From the NCBI GenBank assembly GCA_917880885.1, contig OU862913.1, positions 29,769,286-29,833,285 on the forward strand: 64,000 nucleotides of DNA. The letters are read 5' to 3'. Under the pieces are notes generated by a model. The model saw only the letters and a list, made by a program, of their open reading frames with translations. It was not told where the DNA came from and ran no database searches. How positions within the stretch are numbered: the stretch's first letter is position 1; every line of letters begins with the position of its first letter. The translations under genes and the position numbers were made by a program. This document shows positions 32,891 to 44,800 of the stretch, piece by piece. This DNA comes from Limnephilus marmoratus. Lineage: Eukaryota; Arthropoda; Insecta; Trichoptera; Limnephilidae.

Positions 32891-35800
32891 GTAAGTACCT
32901 ACCTTTTTATGTGATTACTGCTCAAGAGTCCCAACTGCTCCCAAACGTCTGGACTATGGCATCATCTCCAATCGGGGCATATTGTGAGACTGAAGATAAG
33001 GAGATGAGAAGGGGAAGGTTGGATTTAAATCATGCTGTTTAGATCTGGTCATCAAACACAACTAACCATTTGTGAGGCGGGTATGATGGATGGATGGATG
33101 ACCGACACCGCTGCCATAGGTCACTCCAGTGGTTCGCAACGTTTGGTGACTTAGCATGGGTGCCCGGGTTCATGTGGTGAGGTTTTTCTAGGTCTTGGCA
33201 GCCAATGCATTTGTCCACCTACTGCGCTGCGTGGCGGGACGGATCGGGAGAGATTTATTGAGGGAGATCTGACCAATACCTCTCTAATCGGACTCTCTCG
33301 ATCCATCGCCTTGCATCGCAGTGGGAGGGATGGATTCATAGATGCACTGACCCTAAAATTCCGAAGGCGTCTACTAATATCTACAGGAATTCCAAAAACT
33401 GAAAAAATCGAACTAATATCTATGAGAATCAAAGTGTTGACGAATATCTACAGCTCAAACTGTTGATTAATATCTATGAGAACCAAAGTGTTGACGAATA
33501 TCTACAGCACTGGCAGAGGTTGGATTTGCAATTGTGTATAGCATATTGGAATAACGTAATATTGCGTATTCAGTTTAAAAAACTTAATTTATGTAAGTAT
33601 GTATGTAAAAATCCCTAATATCGGACTATTGGACACATTTAGCTGATTAGTCCAACCTATGCTCTGTAGATATTAGTTCAACCTAAGCTCTGTAGATATT
33701 AATCAACACTCTGAAGTTCGTAGATATTAGTTCAACATATGAGCTGTAGATATTCGTCAGACATACAGGCTGTAGATATTAGTATCTGGAGTCAAAATTC
33801 CTACCAAACCCTCATACCTTTTTCCTTTCGAGAACTTCGTATTCTTCCTTTCCATAAAAATACCCTCCACACAGCATCCCCAGCGATGACATAAGCTCTG
33901 AGGAATTTTTTTTCCTCAGGGCCTCCTGTGTGGAGTTAATGTAAAAAAAATCAATAAACTTTTCGATTCCAAATCACTAGGGCGATACTGAAAGTATCAC
34001 TCTGGAACGTGCCGCAAATATACCAAATCCTTTTGACTCCTATACTCAATCAATTGATTGTCTATTAAAGAAAGAATTTATATAATTTAATTATTTTTGT
34101 TTTAATATCGTCTGAAGTGAGGTAGAATTGACCTTACTTCAGGAAAACGGACACATTTCACATGCACATTTCTACATGTCTTTCTCTTCCGTATTTATAA
34201 TAAGCGCCAAACTTTATTGCCGACCTGACGTTGATACAGAAATCGTCGCAATAGGCGAATAAGTGTGAACGTTCAGTTATAATTAAACAGACACCTTCGA
34301 AAAATGTAAATTAGAATTGAATATGCAGTTATATGTGTTAGTGTACCTTCTATCTGGTACTATACTCAGATAATACTCATAAACACCAACAACATCTATT
34401 ATACATACACTAAAACTTGTAGTCAATTAAACTGAATATTGATGTTTTCTGGGCCACTAGCAGGATATTTCAAAATGTCATACTAATGCACCGCACCGTT
34501 ATGCCTCCCAGTTATTTACAGCATATTCAAAATGTAAAACACAGATATATTTGATTTATAGTGAATCATCATCATCATCATTACATAGTATAAAATGAAG
34601 TCGCTCAAAATGTATGTGCGCGTTAATCTTTTAAACTACGTAACGGATTTTCATACGGTTTTCACCAATAGATAGAGTGATTAAAGAGGAATGTTTATAT
34701 GTATAATACATGTAAATTATATTAGAGTAAAGTCGAGAAATTTAAAGAAAACATTTTTGTGTGATTTAAAACGGCTGGCGGGCCGTACTATAGTCATTTT
34801 TTGAAATTCGTTCTACGGAATAAATTGGAAAATAGATGTCCTAGAGTAAGTAGGTATTTGATTTTCCCTTTTCAAATATCCAGTGTTGCATTGCAAGCAT
34901 TGTATAATTAGTGGCGAGTTAATTAGTTTATATGTATAATACATGCTTATTATAGTAGAGAAAAGTCGAGAAATTCAAATATTCAATTCAGGCAGCGGGC
35001 AGCTGGCAAGCGGGTGGTGTGGATTTTATAAAGGTTGGGTAATGGCGTTGTGTTTCGTTAGCCACAGCAACGTGTGGCCAGGTCTGCTAGTATTAGAATA
35101 TTGCTTTCCTCATTATCTTAAAACTTAGTATTTGGAGATGTCTGACTAATTAACTAGACGATCGTCATATCTAATATTATATTTGTTTCAGATTGCAGGA
35201 CTTTGTCTTATTTGCCTTTCGGTCTGGTTGGCGTGTCACCCCTCCAGCGTGTTTGTGACCCTCAAAGAGCTGGACCCTGCGTTTGCAAATGTAAGTAAGA
35301 TTATATATTCGACATTTTTCGAAATCGTTTCATCAATTTGGCCACAAGTGAGTTAAAAATGGACTTCGTTTTACGTTTTTTATGGCCAACGCACGACAAA
35401 AATTGTAAGTTACAGAAATCCGGCATTGCAATGGGAAATTGTGCCTACCTACCTTCCACAACAGAGTTATACCTAATGTGACCAGACGTCCTGTTTTCAC
35501 GGAACAGTCCCGTTTTCAGGCAGCGTGTTCTGGTGACCCCGAACACAGCTTCGGGACGCCAAAATGTCCCGTTTTCGAAAATAAAGAAACGGGCAGTAGA
35601 TTTTTTAAAATATAAAAAAGCACGCAAATTAGAATCCTGGCGGTAGAATCTAGTACTTAATCCTAAGAATTTAATTCATTTTTGAAACAATGCCAGATAT
35701 ACACTAGTTCAGGGATGGCGAACCTTTACGTATCAACGTGCCATTTTTCTAAAGAAATGTTTAATGAGGGCATAGACGTGCCATCAAATAATTTTGACTT

Positions 35801-38800
35801 TGTGATTAAATAATAAATACTTACTATCAATTAAAAATTCTTTATTTACCACTACTAAATAGGAACATTTTGCATTAAACGCGTAATTTAAATTAAAGTA
35901 AAATTAGTGTGACTTCTGTTGTTGCAGGTTAGATGACAAATAACATATGTTAGGGTTGTAAGATGTTACTTTTAGCAGAATGCATGCTGAACGGGTAGTG
36001 TATTTCCAATCCCTAACGCGGTTGAGTCACTCTAGCGACTGAGCCGCGTTAGGGATTGGAAGGCGTAAATCGCCTTACAAACACTACCGCATTTCAGTCG
36101 CGCTAGTGACTGAACAGCGTTAGGGATTGTTATGCATAAATCACCTTACAAAAGCTATACCGATTCAGTCACCTACGCGCTTTGTTGCTCTATCAGTTTC
36201 TGTGAGGGCGACGACCGTTATTATAGAGAGGTTAGCAGAGAGGATGGACAGCGTTTTTTTAGTTAGCATTTTTTTTACATTGAAAATTTATTTTATAGTT
36301 AAAAAAAACGCGGGTTTTTTTTAACTGAGGGTGACGACCGTAATTATAGAAGGGTAAGCAGAGAGGATGAACGGCGTTTTTTTTTACTTAACTTTTTTTT
36401 TACATAGAAAATTTATATATATATTTTTTTTAAATATATATGGTAAGCAGAGAGGATGGACCGCGTTCATTTTTTACTTAATTTTTTTTTTACATAGAAA
36501 ATTAAGTAAAAAATTAACGCGGTCCATCCTCTCTGCTTACCCTTCTATAATTACGGTCGTCACCCTCAGTTAAAAATGCTAACTAAAAAAACGCTGCCCA
36601 TCCTCTCTGCTAACCTCTCTATAATTACGGTCGTCGCCCTCACAGAAACTGATAGAGCAACGAAGCGCGTAGGTGACTGAATCGGTATAGCTTTTGTAAG
36701 GTGATTTATGCATAACAATCCTTAACGCGGTTCAGTCACTAGCGCGACTGAAATGCGGTAGTGTTTGTAAGGCGATTTACGCCTTCCAATCCCTAACGCG
36801 GCTCAGTCGCTAGAGTGACTCAACCGCGTTAGGGATTGGAAATACGCAAACCGGACTCATCTGTCAAACGGTTTCTAACCGATTCTTTAATGTTATTCAT
36901 CTCTGAAAATAATGACTCGCAGGCACAGACAGGTTGATGAAAATATTGTTAAAATAGCATGAGTCTGCTTCTTCAAATAATTAAATTTATCTGGTAACGC
37001 ATTCCATGTTTCCAAAATTTAGTTATCAGCATTTTCACTTCTATTACCTGTCTTTAATCTGATCTTTCTGTTTCAATTAATTCTAACTCTCTCCTTTTTT
37101 CAACAACTTTTGGTATCCATATTGAACTAAACTGGAAATCAATCAGCTGCATTTCAAATTCATCAATTTCGAACCAATCGAATGGGTACAAATTCAGTTT
37201 ATCAAATGACGTCACATCAGGGTAAATAAAAACTTGATTATTTCCGATAATTCTTTGAACTGAGAACTCGGGTTCGCTCGTTCACCTACACACTTTAAAC
37301 TTTTTTTCGTAGTGCATAATAAATTTTGCGATCACTGATCAGTGACGTGCTCAAAATATTGTGTCGCGTGCCATTGGTTCGCCATCCCTGCACTAGTTAC
37401 TGTGAAAAAATATTTAAGAGCTCTTGCGTTTTACGCGCCTACACAAACATACCGATAATCTTGAAATACATCTAATATATAAAATTCTCGTGTCACGGTG
37501 TTTGTTACCATACTCCTCCGAAACGGCTTGACCAATTTTGATGAAATTTTGTGTGCTTATCTGGTAGGTCTGAGAATCGACCAACATCTATTGTTCATAC
37601 CCCTAAAAGTAAAGGGTGTTCCACTCCGAAGAAAATTATTTTCCCATACATTTTGTATGGAACGAATTCTCCTATTTTGAAAGAACTGCAGCAATATTGT
37701 AAGGGGTATAATATTGAACTGTGAACCGGGGGAGGGGGGAGGGTGGAGGGGGGATGGGGGAAAGGAACTCAGGAAGGGGGGTTAGCGGGACGGGGGAAGG
37801 GGAGAAGTGGAGTGGGGAGAGGGAGAGGGAACGCGAGAGGGGAAAGGATACGCAGGGTGAAACAATTTAGATCAAGGTATGGTATACGCAGGGAGAAACA
37901 ATTTATATCAATTCAGCTAATAAGTTGACAACAGTTTTTGATTCTGAGGCGGTACGAAGTTCGCCGGATCAGCTAGTAAATATATAAAATAGCTATCCCA
38001 TGACATGTAAAAAACGGTGACCGGCCAACTCAGAATGAAACCAACTCAGAACCACCTCAGAGAGTGATAATAAAACATGTAAAAAGTTCTTACGTTACTA
38101 TCTTGTCAATTGAATTGTATGAAAGTGTGAGGCTCCTAAAACGAATAAGTTTATAAGGGGGCATACAAGAAATATGTCATTTAAAATCAGATTTTAGACG
38201 TATTGACTCTTTTCTACAAGAAAAAATATAAATGGATTTCAAAAAATTGTTCTTTTATCTAGCATTCGCATGTTTTAAATTTTGAGAAAAAATGTTTTTT
38301 TTATTGGTGCCCTTTTTTACTCATTTAAAGTACGCTCTAGCGTGTTTAAATCGCACTTTATGGAACGCGCGTTTTTTAAAGTTACCATGGCAACATCAAC
38401 AAAGCACAACTCGTTGATCTACATCTACTACGTTTTGCTCCTCCATCCATGTTATGAACCTTTCATATTCTTTTTTATAAACGTCTTTGGATTTTTCAGG
38501 TATTAACCGCGATTCTGCTTTGGTATTTAAATTATCAATGTAAGAACGCATTTTACAACACACAATAACTAGTAAAAACTGTGATGTCAACTATTAATCT
38601 TATGTGACAGATTGCAAATTAATGTTTGTGTTTTTCATTTCCATGACAACAAGATATTGTGATGTCACATCACGAATTCATTAATAGTTCTTATTTCCAA
38701 ATTTGTAATAATAATATCAATATTTATGTTTTCAAAGTGTATTATTTATGTTTTCAAAGTGTACCAATAAAAAAAAATAGCGTAAAGTATTTGTGGATAA

Positions 38801-41800
38801 CTGGTCTTTAAAACACTTGCTTTATTTCGAGCACTCGGCTACGCCATCGTGCTCGAAAAATCGCGCGTGTTTTAAAGACCTGTTTATCCACTTATATTTT
38901 AATATACTATTATTTTTAGTATAATAAGGATATACCTTAGGTCTTTGACAGATTTGTTAAATTTTCATATTATACTACACCTATTTTGTATTACACTACA
39001 GATAGATATATGCCATCGTGTACTTTTTTGGACATCTATATATAAAAGAGGAATATCCCACCATGCATTGTTTTATTATATCTCAAAGGGATTAGGCAGT
39101 TTTCGCTGAAAGCTCCCAGTTGGCTTGACTTTTTCCAACACTTCTAACAACCAATTTACACATATCTAGAGACACTGATTCATAGCTTTAATTTTTAAGA
39201 AATGTAGCATTAATTATTGAAAAAATAGCTTTTATAGCTTTAATTTTGCGTTTTCATAGCGTTTATAGCTAAATAGGATAACGTCAAGGAATGGGAGTCG
39301 GCAAGAGGGGAAAAACAAATAAATTGGCAAAATCACTTGAAACATGTTTATTTTATTATTGGTTGAAACTCAACATGGCACATGTTTCTACAGAAGAGTG
39401 TGTCATGTTCGTTCTACGATCTGTCAATACAAGATTATAGCAACTAAAAAATATTTCTGCGTCAACACTATTCACAGGGGCCCACACAGTCATCAGAGCT
39501 GCCTCAGCAAATTCTCTGTGAACAATTTTTACAGCTAAGAGTAGCTGAATTATGTCTTCAGTGACTCCATCCCTCACTTGCTCTACAAGCTGTCTTTGAA
39601 AATACCTGTTACCTTCCAGGAATTTACTGTTATCAACAGATTTAAACGTTGGAGCAAGCCTACTTTTACTTGCTAAAAGAATAGCGTCTGATCGCTGGAC
39701 ATTCTGACCTACAATTGCAGGATTGAACATTTTACCTGCATGCTCAAGAAATTGATTAGTGCTGTTTTCTTGACGGTTCAGCATATGAGATGCCAGTTTC
39801 ACAGAACTCTTCTGACAACTCTCTCTTATTTGAGTTTTTATTTGGGTTAAGACAACCCGGTTCTTTACCTCCTGCACAGCCTTTAAGGTTTTGGCAGGGA
39901 AAACACCATCACTCAATTTTTGTAAAGAAAGGCTTAGTGACACCAAGTCCTCCCAAAGTAAATGAACGTATGGATATTTTGACCCTTCTACCTTCTAATA
40001 CATTGACCAATTTGTTGAGTTTTGTTGTAAAAATCGCTGCTATTTCGCGTTTTAACGTTTTTATCGCTAAAAACACCATTTATCGCTTTAATTCGCGAAT
40101 ATATCGTTAATGCGATGAATCAGTGTCTCTACACATATCCTTGACAAATTATATACCGAAACCTTCCTCACGAATCACTCTATCTATTGGTGAAAACCGC
40201 ATGAAAATCCGTTCAGTAGATTTTGAGTTTATCGCGAACCGTCAGATAGACGACGCGGACTTTAATTTATAATATGTAGAAATGTAGAGATTAAGTACCT
40301 ACCTTTTTTTCGGTGACCCGGTTTGGGGGAAAAAATAAATGGTCACGTTAAGTATACAGTTTGTATATATGTATGTTCTTAGGCCTTCGTGACTGGGTAG
40401 TTATTATTTAAACTCCAGAATATGTAATGGGCCACGTCTCGAGGGAAGTCTCGAGGGAGGTTCCCTGTGTGAATTATATAAGGGAACAATGCGCCTTTAC
40501 GGGGAAAATCTATTTATAGAACGGCATTGTCAATTTATTAGTGAATTGCAGGAAATAATATACTAATAAAGCAAAAAACACGTTCCAGGAAACCAGTTTA
40601 TTATTTATTAAAAACTGGCTGACCCGGCCACGCGTTGCTGTGGCTAATGAAATACAACGCCACGCCATTACCCAACCTTTATAACCAATGCTATCTGTTA
40701 AGTCAAATCCAAACCGCCCGCTTGCCAGCCCGCTCCCCAATTTACACAAAACCTTGACAAATTATATACCTAAAAACCTTCCCCATGAATCACTCTATCT
40801 ATTGGTAAAAACCGTAGTTTAAAAGATCTAAGCGCACAGACAGCGGGAGCGACTTCATTTTATATTATGTAACGATTAAAAACTAGCTGACCCGGCCACG
40901 CGTTGCTGTGGCTAACGAAATACAACGCCACGCCATTACCCAACCTTTATAACCAATGCTATCTGTTAAATCAAATCCCAACCGCCCGCTTGCCAGCCCG
41001 CTCCCCAATTTACACAAAACCTTGACAAATTATATACCTAAAAACCTTCCCCATGAATCACTCTATCTATTGGTAAAAACCGTAGTTTAAAAGATCTAAG
41101 CGCACAGACAGCGGGAGCGACTTCATTTTATATTATGTAACGATTAAAAACTAGCTGACCCGGCCACGCGTTGCTGTGGCTAACGAAATACAACGCCACG
41201 CCATTACCCAACCTTTATAACCAACGCTATCTGTTAAATCAAATACACACCGCCCGCTTGCCAGCCCGGTCCCCAATTTACACAAAACCTTGACAAATTA
41301 TATACCTAAAAACCTTCCCCATGAATCACTCTATCTATTGGTAAAAACCGTAGTTTAAAAGATCTAAGCGCACAGACAGCGGGAGCGACTTCATTTTATA
41401 TTATGTAACGATTAAAAACTAGCTGACCCGGCCACGCGTTGCTGTGACTAACGAAATACAACGCCACGCCATTACCCAACCTTTATAACCAACGCTATCT
41501 GTTAAAACAAATCCACACCGCCCGCTTGCCAGCCCGCTCCCCAATTTACACAAAACCTTGACAAATTATATACCTAAAAACCTTCCCCATGAATCACTCT
41601 ATCTATTGGTAAAAACCGTAGTTTAAAAGATCTAAGCGCACAGACAGCGGGAGCGACTTCATTTTATATTATGTAACGATTAAAAACTAGCTGACCCGGC
41701 CACGCGTTGCTGTGGCTAACGAAATACAACGCCACGCCATTACCCAACCTTTATAACCAACGCTATCTGTTAAATCAAATACACACCGCCCGCTTGCCAG

Positions 41801-44800
41801 CCCGCGGTCCGCTGAAAGGGAAAAAGGGGAACTCAGAAGGGTGCTGAGGGGAGGGGTAGGAGGGAACTCGGGAGCGGGGAGGGGAGCATAAAGCCGCCCG
41901 CAGGGCCTAGCAGCAAAAACCTGCGGAGCGGGTTATATTAATTTTACTCAATTAATACTGTAGTTTTATTGTATTTATACTGTAAACTAATTCGTATCTA
42001 ATAATTTAGCATTAAGATTATTACTTATCACCGGCGTATCTAAATATTCCCACATTTCAGAGCATCTCAAAAATCTACACTGGCTTAAATGTCCTGAAAG
42101 GATCCAGTTTAAGCTCTGCTGGATGGTATTTAAGTCCCTTAACGGAATGGCTCCGGCTTACTTATCAGAATTGTGTATTCCAGAAAATTCCAATTATCGT
42201 CAGTCAATCCTGAGGTCAGCAGCGTCATCAGCTATCGGAAGGTTAAAGGAACCAAAGCGCACACCAGATACTAAGTTTGGTGAGCGCGCTTTCGGAGTGT
42301 CAGGACCTAAAGCCTGGAATGGACTGCCACATGACTTAAGAATGATCACAGACGCGGCGGAATTTAGAGCTAGACTTAAAACTCACCTTTTCAGACAGTC
42401 GTATCCATAAACTCAAAATCTTTCACCTTCACATTCAATGCCCTCGACACCGTAAATAACTAACCTGTAAAAACGTAGAAAAAAGAAAAAAAAATAAAAA
42501 AAATAAATAATAAAATTTAAAAAAATAAAATATGTACTTAATCGTTTGTGAAGGTCATTTCATGAACATTCTCCAGCCCTAAAGAGTCCTAAATATCAAC
42601 AATACTTTTGCCACTAATCTCCAATAGTCCTAAATTCTCCAGTATTTTAAAATAAATACCAACTCTACTTTTGCCACTAATCTATTCATAAATGCAAAGC
42701 AAGGGTATCAAATAATGTAAAATCATGCAATGTTGAGTGTGTTAACTGTAATATCCTCCGCGTGCAAAGCCGTATCTTCTCCGTAAACTTTCTAATTAAA
42801 GTGTGTTTATCGGAAGTGACCAGGCAGGTAAGTATGTTTCTGTAAAATTAGTTAGAACCTAAGCATTCCTAATAAATTGTACAGCGCCCTTGAGGTGATT
42901 TTTCACAAAAACGGCGCTTTATAAATTATCCAATTATTATTATTATTCACCTTGTTTAGGAATAAATATATCCCAAAGCACGTAATCGCGTTATACTTCA
43001 TAAGACCAAAAATATATCTCTCTTCCTCTCACGCAAACATATGTATTTTTCTTTTAACCAGAAAGAGAACGAAATAATGCTTCTTATTTTATTTGAAATT
43101 TGAAAGCTATCTTGCATAGATATTTTACAATCTCGATCCAAAGTGACAGTTTCAGAATTTTCGCTGGAAACTGAGGCTTCCGGATTGTGAGGTGCGAATA
43201 TATCGAACCAAGCAGACGGGTTAAAGAAAGAGAAAAATATCGGCCAAGTTAAATTTCTTAACGTTGATCCCTTCCATTGGCGTGTCGTGTGTGGTTCTCC
43301 CTTGCGCGCCCTGGGGCTAGCGGGAATATCCCTTATTATATCGTACTTAGGGGGTAACAACCTCACGGGAACAAGCAGGGAAGAACTGGGAATTATTAAA
43401 AATGAAAGACGATTTTTTTTATTGAAAAAAAAATTACGAATAACATGACTTATTTGAATTCCTCTTATTTTAATTTTTATTATAGCGGAAAATGTTGATT
43501 GGGTAATAATGCAGGATTGAACCCACGATGTCCAAGCGGGAACCAGACGCATTGTCTCATTCGAACAACTAAGACATAATTAATTATAGAAGGTGTCTGG
43601 ATTCTATTCAGAGATTCTAGAAGAAACGGCCTCCGCTCACGGAGAAACCGAAAAGAAACCAGTTGGATATTCGGCCGCTGGCTGGTTAAACGAAAATCGA
43701 CATTTTTCTGATCTGACAGGTCAAAAACTTGACAGTTCGTGAGCCGCTATCATGAAAACCTGCCAACAACGCAACTGAAACGTGACTGCCGTGGTGAGCA
43801 GCAGTGCTGGTTTTTCAGTTGCATTGTTTTCAGTTGAAAAAGTTTTATTTTTTTCATTAACCCTTCGAATAATGAGAAAATAATTTTCTGTCAACTTTTG
43901 CCTGTCAAAGTTTGCGCGCAAAATTCCTGGTTCTTCCCATGCATTTAAAATGTTCCTATTTATTAGTATTTTTAACGCTTTTGCAAAAAATAAAAATTGT
44001 TCTAAAATTTAGATAAAATAATCTTTCCGACATGTTTATTAGAAATCAACATTTTTGTTTATAAATATTAAAATTTTAATATTGGAAATGTAAATTGGCT
44101 AAAAAATGCATACCTGCGAATATTTGAATTAAAGTAATTAAAATAGAAAAAACTTCAAACTTTAAATTCAGATTCCTTTTCTAAACAAAATTTGTAATAA
44201 AACTGTCACCTCACTTTTTATCACAATTTTATTTTAAAATTAAATGTGGGTTGTGTCACAAATAGGCGCAAAATCAAACCGTCACTTTTGATCAGGTTTG
44301 TAAAATATCGGAACAACCTAGCTCATATAATTCTAAGACAATGAGAAGCATTATTTCTTTCCGATTCTAACATAAAAGAAATCACAAATATTCACATTAC
44401 AGAAAGAGAGATATCTAACTTTTAATAATGCACTGTCGCTCTGGGACAATCTGGGTCTCCTGTTATTATAACGGAATATGATGTTTTGAGACAACTTGGG
44501 TCTCCTGTGATTAAACGGGTTAAACAAAGTGCCGTTAGGAAAACATATTCCACTATGTCATCTTTGGGGATGCTGTGTAGGTATTTTTATGTACAGGAAG
44601 GAGAGGAAGTTCTGGAAACGAAAATTGTATAAGGGGTGGGTAGGAATCTGGGCATCAATTGTGTCCCGCCATGCTATTGGTGGGCAAACTCATCCGCCCC
44701 CAAGACCTAGACAAAACTCACCCCATGAACCCGAGCACCTAAGTCACCAAACGTAGTGAACCACCTGGGGCGACCTATGGCAGGGTGTTGATTATCAAAT

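Noticed and set aside
42998..43552. 184-codon minus frame in intron 2
   Set aside because: No recognisable domain; AT-rich, with no splice or promoter support. Kept only as an unassigned stretch.
43490..43570. tRNA-like sequence on the minus strand with B-box-like GGGTTCAATCC
   Set aside because: I could not draw acceptor or T stems with adequate pairing; probably an old tRNA-derived repeat.
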